DNA from: JBBRBB01 sp963830175
Lineage (GTDB): Bacteria > Bacteroidota > Bacteroidia > Chitinophagales > Chitinophagaceae
Direction: 5' to 3'
Length of the DNA: 64,000 nt
Assembly: GCA_963830175.1 (NCBI GenBank)
Contig: CAWHKV010000007.1
Span: forward strand, 124,001-188,000
A program made the translations under genes and the position numbers. Each line of letters begins with the position of its first letter. Within the stretch, counting starts at the first letter, position 1. Positions 34,061-42,646 of this stretch are shown one piece after another. The notes beneath the pieces were generated by a model, which was not told the DNA's origin, did no database searches, and saw only the letters and a program-made list of their open reading frames with translations.

Positions 34061-34666
34061 TTAGTTTAGTTTTTCTACCTGCATATAATTCAATTCTACC
34101 GGTGTAGAACGTCCGAAGATTTTTACAGATACCCGAAGTTTCTTTTTCTCGTCATTTACTTCTTCAATCACACCATTAAAATCATTAAAAGGACCTTCAA
34201 TAATTTTGATCGTCTCACCAACAATAAAGGGTTCGCTCATTGTAACACCCTGGTCGTTCATTTCATCAACCTTGCCCAACATTTTATTTACCTCGGCTTT
34301 ACGAAGCGAAATTATATTGCCTTTAGAACCTTTACCATCGGTTAAAAAATGCATTACATTGCTTACGCTGCTTACATGATGAATTATATCGTCGCTTAGT
34401 TTACCATCTGCCACCTCTAGCATTACATAACCGGGAAAATAGTTTTTTTCGCGCATTACCTTTTTACCATTCTGCACTTTGTAAACTTTTTCCATTGGCA
34501 GAAAAACCTGCTTAATAACCACATCAAAGCCATTACGTGCGATGTCTTTATCAAGATATTCTTTTACTTTTCTTTCTTTACCGCTAACAACACGAAGCAC
34601 ATACCATTTGCTTTCTTCCTGTTGCTGATCGGCTTCTTGTTGCACTGATTCTTCCGTCATCTTCAA
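34061..34666 (-). CDS. nusG: Transcription termination/antitermination factor NusG
   Basis: 201 residues. The NGN domain begins KWYVLRVVSGKERKVKEYL and includes VFLPMEKVY and KNYFPGYVMLE. The C-terminal KOW domain is PFIVGETIKIIEGPFNDFNG. NusG couples RNA polymerase to Rho or to ribosomes. It directly follows secE without a gap. Instead of the usual rplK-rplA-rplJ-rplL-rpoBC, a terminator and the convergent rluD gene come next. Confidence 0.97.
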   Translation of the reverse strand: MKMTEESVQQEADQQQEESKWYVLRVVSGKERKVKEYLDKDIARNGFDVVIKQVFLPMEKVYKVQNGKKVMREKNYFPGYVMLEVADGKLSDDIIHHVSSVSNVMHFLTDGKGSKGNIISLRKAEVNKMLGKVDEMNDQGVTMSEPFIVGETIKIIEGPFNDFNGVIEEVNDEKKKLRVSVKIFGRSTPVELNYMQVEKLN

Positions 34667-34861
34667 CTACTTAAAAAATGAATAAATAAGGGATAATACC
34701 TGGTTACTCGCCAAATCCATTAAAGAAACTATCGCTGTAATGAAAACGGTTGCCACCAGTACAATTGCAGTAGATTGTTGAAGTTGCTGCCAGTTTGGCC
34801 AGGTTACCTTTTCTAACAGCTCGTGATATGATTCTCTGATATAAGTTGATACTTTGTTCAT
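34667..34861 (-). CDS. secE: Preprotein translocase subunit SecE
   Basis: 64 residues with one membrane segment. MNKVSTYIRESYHELLEKVTWPNWQQLQQSTA carries the conserved V.WP...L amphipathic region that contacts SecY, followed by IVLVATVFITAIVSLMDLA. SecE is an essential part of the SecYEG channel. It lies between tRNA-Trp and nusG, the standard place in Bacteroidetes. Confidence 0.95.
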   Translation of the reverse strand: MNKVSTYIRESYHELLEKVTWPNWQQLQQSTAIVLVATVFITAIVSLMDLASNQVLSLIYSFFK

Positions 34862-34950
34862 TTGATTTGCACGGGGATTTTAAGTAATCATTTTTATTTT
34901 TTAAAGTTTGCCCGCCCCCTGTTTTTTAGGTCAAACATTAAAAAATTCGG

Positions 34951-35021
34951 CACGGGTACCAGGATTCGAACCTAGATCGAAGGTTTTGGAGACCTCTATT
35001 CTACCGTTGAACTATACCCGT
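34951..35021 (-). tRNA. tRNA-Trp (CCA)
   Basis: On the minus strand the acceptor ACGGGTA (35015-35021) pairs with TACCCGT (34952-34958). The anticodon stem GAGGT/ACCTT encloses loop CTCCAAA, giving anticodon CCA. The T-arm has GGTTCGAATCC. About 71 nt without an encoded CCA tail. It sits between tuf and secE. Confidence 0.95.
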
Positions 35022-35023
35022 AT

Positions 35024-35092
35024 AAAAAGTCAAGAGTCATTAGCTGATTGTCTTTCGTAAAAATACAGACTTTTCAACTAATGACTTTTGAC
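35024..35092 (-). terminator. Long stem terminator after tuf
   Basis: On the minus strand, 19-nt arms (35074-35092 and 35029-35047) pair with one mismatch and one G-U, followed by five T that end 3 nt before tRNA-Trp. It would terminate tuf transcripts in front of the tRNA-Trp-secE-nusG unit. Confidence 0.75.
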
Positions 35093-35131
35093 GGGATAGT
35101 TAAAGCCATGAACATCTACTCATGGAATTAC

Positions 35132-36322
35132 CTATTTTATTATTTCTGTTACCTGGCCGGCACCTACGGTACGACCACCTTCGCGAATGGCAAACTTCAA
35201 CCCTTTTTCCATTGCGATCGGCATAATAAGCTTAACATTTAAACCGATATTATCACCTGGCATTACCATTTCAGTGCCTTCTGGTAAAACTACCTCACCG
35301 GTTACATCTGTTGTTCTAAAATAGAATTGAGGACGATATTTATTGAAGAATGGAGTATGACGTCCGCCTTCTTCTTTGCTTAATACGTAAACTTCACATT
35401 TAAATTCGGTATGCGGGGTAATAGAACCTGGTTTACAAATTACCATACCGCGACGGATATCTTTCTTTTCAATACCACGTAATAATAAACCTGCATTATC
35501 ACCAGCCTCGCCACGATCAAGTAATTTCTTGAACATTTCAACACCTGTAACTGTTGAGGATAAAGGTGCTTCAATTAAACCCACTATTTCAACACTTTCT
35601 CCAACTTTAATTATACCACGCTCAATACGACCTGTGGCAACTGTACCACGACCCGTGATAGAGAATACATCTTCTACAGACATAAGGAATGGCATATCAA
35701 TGGGGCGTGGAGGTAACGGAATGTAGCTGTCAACAGCATCCATCAGTTCATTAACCTTTGCAACCCATTTTTCTTCACCAGCTAATGCACCGGTTGCAGA
35801 ACCTTGTATAATTGGCGTATTATCACCATCGAAACCGTTCTTAGTTAATAATTCACGAATTTCCATTTCAACCAGTTCAAGCAATTCAGGATCATCAACA
35901 AGATCTACTTTATTCATAAACACTACCATTCTTGGTACACCAACCTGGCGGGCAAGAAGTATATGTTCTCTTGTCTGTGGCATAGGACCATCTGTTGCTG
36001 CTACCACTAGAATAGCGCCATCCATTTGAGCCGCACCGGTAATCATATTCTTAACATAATCAGCGTGGCCAGGACAATCTACGTGAGCATAGTGACGTGC
36101 AGCTGTCTGATACTCAACGTGAGCCGTATTAATTGTAATACCGCGCTCTCTTTCTTCGGGAGCACCATCTATTTCGTCATATTTTTTTGCCACATTACCC
36201 ATACCTTGTTTAGAAAGGATTTCAGTAATAGCAGCAGTTAATGTTGTTTTACCATGGTCAACGTGGCCAATCGTGCCAACATTTACGTGAGGTTTCTCCC
36301 TATTAAAGGTCTCTTTAGCCAT
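35132..36322 (-). CDS. tuf: Elongation factor Tu
   Basis: 396 residues. G-domain motifs: GHVDHGKTT (G1), the RGITI switch region (G2), DCPGHADYVK (G3), NKVDLVD (G4) and GSATGAL (G5). The two beta-barrel domains follow (EDVFSITGRGTVATGRIERG, RPQFYFRTTDVTG). EF-Tu brings aminoacyl-tRNA to the ribosome. A separate -7 box lies upstream at 36419-36426, in addition to the tRNA cluster promoter. Confidence 0.98.
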   Translation of the reverse strand: MAKETFNREKPHVNVGTIGHVDHGKTTLTAAITEILSKQGMGNVAKKYDEIDGAPEERERGITINTAHVEYQTAARHYAHVDCPGHADYVKNMITGAAQMDGAILVVAATDGPMPQTREHILLARQVGVPRMVVFMNKVDLVDDPELLELVEMEIRELLTKNGFDGDNTPIIQGSATGALAGEEKWVAKVNELMDAVDSYIPLPPRPIDMPFLMSVEDVFSITGRGTVATGRIERGIIKVGESVEIVGLIEAPLSSTVTGVEMFKKLLDRGEAGDNAGLLLRGIEKKDIRRGMVICKPGSITPHTEFKCEVYVLSKEEGGRHTPFFNKYRPQFYFRTTDVTGEVVLPEGTEMVMPGDNIGLNVKLIMPIAMEKGLKFAIREGGRTVGAGQVTEIIK

Positions 36323-36418
36323 CTTTATTAATTTTTAAATTGTGTGTGTGTTATAATTGTTGCCTGTAGCAATTGCCACCGGCTACCAGTTACCAGTTTA
36401 CTTTTCATTTTAACGAAC

Positions 36419-36426
36419 CAAATTTA
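36419..36426 (-). promoter_or_regulatory. -7 box for tuf
   Basis: TAAATTTG on the minus strand, between tRNA-Thr(GGT) and tuf, about 97 bp before the tuf ATG. The -33 element is weak. Confidence 0.5.
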
Positions 36427-36459
36427 CGACAATAATTCTACCTCAACTGCTTTAAATAG

Positions 36460-36531
<72 letters not shown>

Positions 36532-36608
36532 TTGCCGGAAAGAAGCTGATGTTTACAAACTTTCCCAGGTCGCTTACCTAAAAAAAGTTTCTCATCGTAA
36601 AAATATGG

Positions 36609-36681
36609 AGCGGGAGACGAGGCTCGAACTCGCCACCTATAGCTTGGAAGGCTATCGCTCTACCAAATGAGCTACTCCCGC
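36609..36681 (-). tRNA. tRNA-Gly (TCC)
   Basis: Acceptor GCGGGAG (36675-36681) pairs with CTCCCGC. The anticodon stem ATAGC/GCTAT encloses CTTCCAA, giving TCC. T-arm GCGAGTTCGAGCCTCGT. Confidence 0.96.
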
Positions 36682-36756
36682 ATGTTTTGCATTGCTATTA
36701 AGCAATATCAAAACTCAAAGAACTTTTTATGCAACAATAAATGCTGCATTAAACCG

Positions 36757-36839
<83 letters not shown>

Positions 36840-36851
36840 AAAAAACTCAAG

Positions 36852-36924
36852 AGCCAGAGAAGGGACTCGAACCCCCGACCAGCTGATTACAAATCAGCTG
36901 CTCTACCAGCTGAGCTACTCTGGC
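36852..36924 (-). tRNA. tRNA-Thr (TGT)
   Basis: Acceptor GCCAGAG (36918-36924) pairs with CTCTGGC. The anticodon stem GCTGA/TCAGC encloses TTTGTAA, giving TGT. It is the first tRNA of the Thr-Tyr-Gly-Thr cluster upstream of tuf, the same order as in the E. coli thrU-tyrU-glyT-thrT-tufB operon. Confidence 0.96.
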
Positions 36925-36975
36925 ATGCGCTCTTTCATAATACAAAATAAAGAACAACCCCTTTTTTAGGGATGG

Positions 36976-36983
36976 CAAAGGTA
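36976..36983 (-). promoter_or_regulatory. -7 box for the tRNA-tuf cluster
   Basis: TACCTTTG on the minus strand, 51 bp upstream of tRNA-Thr(TGT). A TTTC near 37001-37004 may act as a weak -33 element. Confidence 0.55.
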
Positions 36984-37080
36984 AGCGAAAACTTCGTTTG
37001 GAAAAATTTTGGATATAAAATTTTAAAAGTGCAACAACCTTTTTAAAAACTGCTGTAAAAACCAGATTTTTTTACATAAA

Positions 37081-37106
37081 AAAAGACCTGTTTTAAAACA
37101 GGTCTT
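37081..37106 (-). terminator. Intrinsic terminator after hpf
   Basis: A perfect palindrome, AAGACCTGTTTT/AAAACAGGTCTT (37083-37106), with T on the minus-strand side, 8 bp after the hpf stop. Confidence 0.85.
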
Positions 37107-37114
37107 ACGAAATT

Positions 37115-37414
37115 TTATGCGGCTTGTTTTTGTTTTTTTCTTTTTATTTGGTTTATTAATGAATCTAATGCACTGTCGAAAGATTCTTCAAAAGATTTGG
37201 AACAGGCTTTTACAAAAAAGTTTTGATGTGGCACGTGCACCCGAATTTCTGCGATCTTGTCTTTAATGGTGTGCACCACATTGTCGAGCTTTAGATAAAC
37301 GTTTACCTCAATGATCCGGTCGTGAAAAGTGTTTAATTTTTGAACCTTTTTGTTCACGTAATCAACCAATTTTTCATCTGCTTCAAAATGTACTGTTTGA
37401 ATGTCCACGTTCAT
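37115..37414 (-). CDS. hpf: Ribosome hibernation-promoting factor, short HPF/RaiA type
   Basis: 99 residues: MNVDIQTVHFEADEKLVDYV, NKKVQKLNTFHDRIIEVNVYLKL, IAEIRVHVPHQNFFVKACSKSFEESFDSALDSLINQIKRKKQK. This is the beta-alpha S30EA fold with a basic C-terminus that binds the decoding region of the 30S subunit under stress. No long-HPF dimerisation domain is present. It lies downstream of the Xer gene in the order rpsU-xer-hpf-tRNAs-tuf. Confidence 0.93.
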   Translation of the reverse strand: MNVDIQTVHFEADEKLVDYVNKKVQKLNTFHDRIIEVNVYLKLDNVVHTIKDKIAEIRVHVPHQNFFVKACSKSFEESFDSALDSLINQIKRKKQKQAA

Positions 37415-37565
37415 AGAAAATTGCTTTAATGGTTAACAATAATTAAAGAACTTCAGTAGTGAATTTTATTAAAAAAGTTCTTACCGTTCAAATTGAAATT
37501 AGTAAATACACCCCATAAATTCAACCTTAATTGGTTTTTTTTGTATTCGTTAACGATGCAGATTT

Positions 37566-38462
37566 TTATGCCTTCGGATGGGCATTTTTAAACACTTCTT
37601 TAAGCTTTTCAATGCTGTTATGCGTGTATACCTGGGTAGCTGCAAGGCTTGAGTGTCCTAATAATTCTTTTATGGCATTTAGGTCGGCCCCATTATTAGC
37701 AAGGTGTGTTGCGAAGGTGTGCCGTAATATATGAGGGCTTTTCTTTTCGATAGTTGTTACCTGACTTAAATTATGTTTTACGAGGTTATATACAAATTTG
37801 GGGTACAGCTTTTTTCCCCCCTCGGTTACAAAAACAAAATTATGATCGTCTGCGTGTGCAGGACTTTTCAAAAGATATTCTTCCAATTCCTGCAAAAGAG
37901 AATGATTCACAGGAATAATGCGCTCCTTATTGCCCTTACCAATTACTTTTATCTGACCGCGTGGTTTATCTATTTGCAGGCTTGTTAGATTTAATAATTC
38001 ACTTAACCTGATGCCGGTAGAATATAGAAGTTTAATTATTAGGCTTTCAGTTCTGCCTTTATGATCATCGCTAAACGTTATATGATTTTGCAGGGTATTA
38101 ATATCTTTTTCAGCTACAAACGATGGGAGCCTCTTTCCATTACGTGGAGAAATAACAGTGGTCATGGGCGTTTGAATAATTTCTCCCTGCCGCATGAGGT
38201 ATTTAAAAAAAGATTTTAAGGCAGATATTTTCCTGTTAATAGTTTTTGAGGAATTTTTTTGGTTTTTTAATGAGGCCAGCCAGCTTCTGACGATTGAAGC
38301 ATTTATCTCTTTTACATTTGAATGGGCATATTGTTCCATTACAAAATCAAAGAATTGAACGAGGTCGGTCTCATACGAGATAAGGGTATGCGGAGAAAAC
38401 CTTTTTTCGAATTTCAAATATTCCAGAAATTCTGTTATATGCTGGTGATGTGTTATACGCAT
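37566..38462 (-). CDS. Tyrosine recombinase, XerC/XerD family
   Basis: About 298 residues. The N-terminal SAM-like domain is FLEYLKFEKRFSPHTLISYETDLVQFF. The catalytic domain has Arg in YSTGIRLSELL, then SPHILRHTFATHLANNG (HxxR) and LGHSSLAATQVYTH (His and the nucleophile Tyr), a complete active site. Such enzymes resolve chromosome dimers at dif. Whether this is XerC or XerD cannot be told by eye. An ATG at 38477 lies inside the rpsU terminator stem, so I choose ATG 38462 (MRITHHQHITEF). Confidence 0.9.
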   Translation of the reverse strand: MRITHHQHITEFLEYLKFEKRFSPHTLISYETDLVQFFDFVMEQYAHSNVKEINASIVRSWLASLKNQKNSSKTINRKISALKSFFKYLMRQGEIIQTPMTTVISPRNGKRLPSFVAEKDINTLQNHITFSDDHKGRTESLIIKLLYSTGIRLSELLNLTSLQIDKPRGQIKVIGKGNKERIIPVNHSLLQELEEYLLKSPAHADDHNFVFVTEGGKKLYPKFVYNLVKHNLSQVTTIEKKSPHILRHTFATHLANNGADLNAIKELLGHSSLAATQVYTHNSIEKLKEVFKNAHPKA

Positions 38463-38465
38463 AAT

Positions 38466-38500
38466 AAAAATAGCCATAAAGTTAACGTACTTTATGGCTA
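38466..38500 (-). terminator. Intrinsic terminator after rpsU
   Basis: TAGCCATAAAGT (38471-38482) and ACTTTATGGCTA (38489-38500) make a perfect 12-bp stem with a 6-nt loop, followed by five T on the minus strand. Confidence 0.85.
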
Positions 38501-38531
38501 CATATTTTAAGGTATAACTATCTATGTAAGC

Positions 38532-38729
38532 TTATGCTTCAATCTTACCGCTAAGTATCTGTTGTTTGTAAACAGCCTTTAATACTTCGCCCCTGCGTTT
38601 AATAGATGGCTTCTTATAGCTCTGCCTTTCTCTTAATTGTAAAAGAACTTTGCTTTTTTCAAACTTCTTTTTATACTTCTTAAGTGCCTTGTCTATGTTT
38701 TCGCAATCTTTGGAATCAATTATCAACAT
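38532..38729 (-). CDS. rpsU: 30S ribosomal protein S21
   Basis: 65 residues, very basic: MLIIDSKDCENIDKALKKYKKKFEKSKVLLQLRERQSYKKPSIKRR. The RERQ.Y.KPS..RR segment is the S21 hallmark. S21 binds near the anti-Shine-Dalgarno region of 16S rRNA. In Bacteroidetes it belongs to the complex that hides the anti-SD. It has its own terminator. Confidence 0.95.
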   Translation of the reverse strand: MLIIDSKDCENIDKALKKYKKKFEKSKVLLQLRERQSYKKPSIKRRGEVLKAVYKQQILSGKIEA

Positions 38730-38826
38730 GTTTAAACCTTTTTTACTTTTAGGAGTGCAAAGATAATTGCATATTCCGAATCCTCAAAATCATTTACAGT
38801 ACTTTAAGAAGTTTATACATTGCATT

Positions 38827-39423
38827 ATGTTCACAGGTATAATTGAATGTACAGGCAAAATCGAAAAAATTGATCTAGCGGGTACTAATAAAATTTTTTG
38901 GGTCAGTTCCCCTATTACACGCGATTTAAAAATTGATCAAAGTGTTAGTCACGATGGGGTATGCCTGACCGTTGAAGAAATACAGGGAAATTTGTACAGG
39001 GTTACGGCAATAGCCGAAACTTTAGCTAAAACAAATGTTGGACTTTGGAATACAGGCTGGATTGTAAATCTTGAACGCAGCATGGTTTTTAATGGCAGAA
39101 TTGATGGCCATATTGTACAGGGCCATGTTGATGCAACAGCATTATGCCTTGATAAAAAAGCTATGGATGGTAGCTGGGAATACACTTTTAGATATGATGA
39201 AAAATTCGCCCACCTGCTTATTGAAAAAGGTTCAGTTTGCATTAATGGCATCAGCCTAACCGCTTTTAACGTCTCAAAAAATACTTTTTCTGTAGCAATC
39301 ATTCCTTACACCTATAACCAAACGGGTATTAACCAGGTTTCTAAAAACGACCAGGTAAATATAGAATTTGATGTTATAGGAAAGTACTTGGCGCGGTTTA
39401 ATGAAGTATACCGGAATTTATAA
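38827..39423 (+). CDS. ribE: Riboflavin synthase alpha chain
   Basis: 198 residues from ATG 38827 (MFTGIIECTGKI, the canonical start); the upstream in-frame codons are not conserved. Two lumazine-binding repeats are visible: VSHDGVCLTVEEI...VTAIAETLAKTN and GSVCINGISLTAFNV...VAIIPYTYNQT. GRIDGHIVQGHVDATA opens the second repeat. The enzyme dismutates two lumazines to riboflavin. The 3' end overlaps the convergent lipA gene by 6 bp. Other rib genes are not in the window. Confidence 0.95.
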   Translation: MFTGIIECTGKIEKIDLAGTNKIFWVSSPITRDLKIDQSVSHDGVCLTVEEIQGNLYRVTAIAETLAKTNVGLWNTGWIVNLERSMVFNGRIDGHIVQGHVDATALCLDKKAMDGSWEYTFRYDEKFAHLLIEKGSVCINGISLTAFNVSKNTFSVAIIPYTYNQTGINQVSKNDQVNIEFDVIGKYLARFNEVYRNL

Positions 39424-40347
39424 AGCTTCTAAAGAAGCAACTTCTTTTTCCTGAAGCCATTTATTTTTTCCGTACCCTTCAATTACATGCTTTTCGCTGT
39501 GATAGGATGATCTAACCAGCGGACCACTTTCAACGTAATCAAAACCCAGCTTATAACCAATTTCGCGCAATTCAGCGAATTCATCAGGATGCACGAAGCG
39601 TGTAACCGGAAGATGCTTTTTTGTAGGCTGAAGATATTGCCCCAATGTAAGCACGTCTAGCTGAACCCCTGCAAGGTCTTTCATAGATTCGATCACTTCT
39701 TCTTTTGTTTCCCCAAGCCCGAGCATGATGCCTGTTTTTGTTCGCATACCCCCTTGCTTAAGAATTTTAAGTACTTCGAGGCTCCTGCGATATTTTGCCT
39801 GAATACGAACCTGCCTGGTTAACCTTTCAACAGTTTCCATATTATGACTTACCACCTCTGGATGCGCTTCAATAATTAGCGCAATATCTTTTGCCTGTCC
39901 TTTAAAATCAGGTATTAAAGTTTCAATGGTTGTGTCTGGGTTTAATGCCTTAACTGCTTTTATAGTATTATACCAGATGCCTGCCCCTCCATCCTTTAAC
40001 TCATCGCGATCAACACTAGTAATAACGGCGTGTTTAACCTTCATTAAATGAATGGCCTCTGCTACTCTTTGTGGTTCATCATAATCTACTGAACCAGGGC
40101 GTCCCGTTGCAACGGCACAAAACCCACAACTCCGGGTACAAACATTTCCAAGAATCATAAAGGTGGCTGTTCCTGCGCCCCAGCATTCACCCATATTAGG
40201 GCAATTTCCGCTTTCGCAAATGGTATGCAGTTTATGCGTATCAACCAACCCCCTTACATGCCTGTAATTTTCACCAACGGGAAGCTTTACCCTTAACCAA
40301 CCTGGTTTTTTATTTATATAGCCTTGTGTGGCAACTGTTTCTTCCAA
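39418..40347 (-). CDS. lipA: Lipoyl synthase LipA
   Basis: 309 residues. The auxiliary cluster motif is C44ESGNC49PNMGEC55 and the radical-SAM motif C70TRSC74GFC77. PDFKGQ, VVSHNMETVERLTRQVR and GLGETKEEVIESM follow, and the C-terminal SGPLVRSSYHSEKHV carries the RSSY motif that binds the auxiliary cluster. It inserts two sulfurs into octanoyl groups made by LipB. The start appears to be TTG at 40347: a stop lies two codons upstream and no ATG precedes the conserved region. Confidence 0.96.
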   Translation of the reverse strand: MEETVATQGYINKKPGWLRVKLPVGENYRHVRGLVDTHKLHTICESGNCPNMGECWGAGTATFMILGNVCTRSCGFCAVATGRPGSVDYDEPQRVAEAIHLMKVKHAVITSVDRDELKDGGAGIWYNTIKAVKALNPDTTIETLIPDFKGQAKDIALIIEAHPEVVSHNMETVERLTRQVRIQAKYRRSLEVLKILKQGGMRTKTGIMLGLGETKEEVIESMKDLAGVQLDVLTLGQYLQPTKKHLPVTRFVHPDEFAELREIGYKLGFDYVESGPLVRSSYHSEKHVIEGYGKNKWLQEKEVASLEAL

Positions 40348-40417
40348 AGTTTAATCCTTTTGTTTACAGGGAACAAAATGTAATCATATTCCCTTTGAGC
40401 GTGAGCTGCAAATTTAC

Positions 40418-41224
40418 CTACTTTCTTTTACCAAATTCAACAGCTACATATGCGTTGAAGAAGAATTGTTTTTCATTGCTTAATGCCATTATAGGCATTT
40501 TCTTGGTATAATATTCACTGTTTACCCCAATTTCGAGGGCAGAGATAACTTCATTGTATTTTCCGTAGTCAAACCTTACTCCCACTTTTGCCTGTGCTCC
40601 CGGTACAATTGTCATTTCGCTAAAACCCTTGCCCGCACCCGCGCCTCCAAGAATTACATTTGGATCAAGAAACAACGAATCAGGATATTTGACATCTATT
40701 GCCCGCCCAGTTGACGGATCGCTTATAGTTAGGTAGTAAGGTTTTAGAAAGCCTGCCGTTAACCCGGCGCCATAGATGGCTGAAACAGAAACACCATTCA
40801 TATTGCCTTTTCCACCAATAAGCTTTTGCTGCCCTAACCCCGCTTTGAGGTAATAAAAATTATTAACCTTTCCGTACACAAATGGATTTCCCACAAGGAA
40901 AAACACCCCGTCGAAGGTGGTAATGGATGCTTTCTCTTCTTTAGGATTTTTACGTTCGCCTATTTCAGCCCACCATATATTAGTGGTAGTAATGGTTTTG
41001 TATTTACCATGCTCATAAAACAAACCATATCCATCGGTATTTAATTTCAACCCGATTAAAAATTGTTTATTAAAAATGAGTGCGCCCTCTTCTTCTTTTT
41101 TTATAAGTTCACTTATTCGCTCTTTCCTTTCTTGTTTTTTTAATTCCTTAGAATTTTTATCCTGCGCAAACAAACTTGCAGAAAAAGCGCAGACTACCAC
41201 CAGGCAAAAGATTCTTTGTAACAT
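40418..41224 (-). CDS. Probable outer-membrane protein of unknown function
   Basis: 268 residues with a signal peptide (MLQRIFCLVVVCAFSASLFAQ). A short charged stretch (KNSKELKKQERKERISELIKKEEE) is followed by beta-strand-rich sequence with alternating aromatic and glycine residues (IGLKLNTDGYGLFYEHGKY, NNFYYLKAGLGQQKLIGGKG, AQAKVGVRFDYGKYNEVISALEIGVNSEYY). It ends FNAYVAVEFGKRK, resembling a beta-barrel C-terminus. I do not recognise a named family. It is upstream of lipA on the same strand, 70 bp apart. Confidence 0.75.
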   Translation of the reverse strand: MLQRIFCLVVVCAFSASLFAQDKNSKELKKQERKERISELIKKEEEGALIFNKQFLIGLKLNTDGYGLFYEHGKYKTITTTNIWWAEIGERKNPKEEKASITTFDGVFFLVGNPFVYGKVNNFYYLKAGLGQQKLIGGKGNMNGVSVSAIYGAGLTAGFLKPYYLTISDPSTGRAIDVKYPDSLFLDPNVILGGAGAGKGFSEMTIVPGAQAKVGVRFDYGKYNEVISALEIGVNSEYYTKKMPIMALSNEKQFFFNAYVAVEFGKRK

Positions 41225-41362
41225 ATGCTATATGATAGGTGTAAATTTAGAATAATTTTTATGCAAAGTAAAAACAGTTACAATCCTGCCGGATGTTAAC
41301 AGGCAATTGTTTTACAAACGGTGAATAAACTAATATATTTTTCTGGAGTTATTAACTAAAAG

Positions 41363-42637
41363 CTAAATGCCATTTCGTAAAATTTTACATCCTACCGCAC
41401 AATCAAGGCACCGTAGATGGGCGCAATAATCATTTTTAAGGTGAAGGAGGCTTTGGGAATCCAGAGCAGTTTTATTTTTAATTCCGAATGACTTCCAGTC
41501 CCTTGTAATGTTATTTTGCTCCGGGGGTAAACTATTCATCCAATCTACAGCCCTTGTTTTTATAATAATGTCATTTTTATAAACTCCGTAGGCATGCAAA
41601 ACAGGAATGACCGTATTAATTAAAATCATGTTTATAAATGCCTTGCCGGTTTGTTTTGGCAAATAACTGGTAACATCATTAAAATGATAATGATAATGCC
41701 AGTAATCATTTGCGGTAACATTGAACATTTTGATAACTTCTATAACTTCTGCGGCTTGAATTATTCGTGAAAACAAGTGTGATGACTGGTTTATAAGCAT
41801 AGCTAATTGTGCCAGCCTTATTGTGGGAAAAGCAACCGGGCGCATGCGTAAAAATTGGGCGGTGGTTTTTAACTGTTGTATAGAATACTTTTTTGCGAGA
41901 AATTTATATTCGCTTTGAAGCATTAGAGGATATTTATCAGTAAAAGAATCGTTTAACAGCCCTGCCTGCCCAATCAGCATTGCTTCTAACTGGTGAACCT
42001 GGTTTTTGTGCCTGCTTAATACGGACAACGGAATAGACTTTGCCACTTCTTCAAATAAACCTGAATTAACTTTTCCCCCGAAGGATGAGGCGAGTAGCCA
42101 CCAAAAAACTTCTTCCCAATGAGCTTTTGCCGATTCAAGCTTAAATAATACGGTGTTTACTTTTATTTGCAAGCGTTCTATGGCAAGCCTCTCTTTCCAG
42201 CCAGTCCACTCAATCTCTGATAGTGCAGGTAAAAACTTTTCGCAAGGAACAAAGGAACATGCGTTTAATAACCTGCTGTATTTATGTAACAATAAGTTTG
42301 GGACCAGCGGTTGAATCTCCAGAGTGGGAATTCCATGCTTAATTAATGATTCAACAGGTTGATCGTGCTGCCAAACCACGTGAAGAATAACCTGGTTATA
42401 ATTACTGTCGGCTGAATGATTATGCTGTGTCCAGTTGGATGAATTGATGTGAATTTCAACACTGCCTGCCCATTCCTTATCGTCTATTGTTATTCTTGCC
42501 CCTGAAAAATCCGGGCCCTGGTTCTTATTTAATGTGCCGGGGTGATGAACATACAGCACATTTCCTTCAACAGAAATTATATTTGCTTTATTAAAATACT
42601 GGAACTGCCAGATGAACTGCAGTAACTTTTCTTGCAT
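41363..42637 (-). CDS. DUF2851 family protein
   Basis: 424 residues. The N-terminal pattern EKLLQFIWQFQYFNKANI, HHPGTLNKNQGPDFSGARITIDDKEWAGSVEIH, NYNQVILHVVWQHD matches DUF2851, a Bacteroidetes-typical cytosolic family of unknown function with a PD-(D/E)XK-like look (GPDF...GSVEIH). The C-terminal region ends with CAHLRCLDCAVGCKIL, a Cys-rich motif that may bind metal. It lies just downstream of maf. Confidence 0.85.
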   Translation of the reverse strand: MQEKLLQFIWQFQYFNKANIISVEGNVLYVHHPGTLNKNQGPDFSGARITIDDKEWAGSVEIHINSSNWTQHNHSADSNYNQVILHVVWQHDQPVESLIKHGIPTLEIQPLVPNLLLHKYSRLLNACSFVPCEKFLPALSEIEWTGWKERLAIERLQIKVNTVLFKLESAKAHWEEVFWWLLASSFGGKVNSGLFEEVAKSIPLSVLSRHKNQVHQLEAMLIGQAGLLNDSFTDKYPLMLQSEYKFLAKKYSIQQLKTTAQFLRMRPVAFPTIRLAQLAMLINQSSHLFSRIIQAAEVIEVIKMFNVTANDYWHYHYHFNDVTSYLPKQTGKAFINMILINTVIPVLHAYGVYKNDIIIKTRAVDWMNSLPPEQNNITRDWKSFGIKNKTALDSQSLLHLKNDYCAHLRCLDCAVGCKILRNGI

Positions 42638-42646
42638 AGGGAAGGG

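Noticed and set aside
37566..38462. Integrase of a mobile element
   Set aside because: It sits between rpsU and hpf in an order common in Bacteroidetes, with no att repeats at the nearby tRNAs and no cargo genes; a Xer housekeeping role is simpler.
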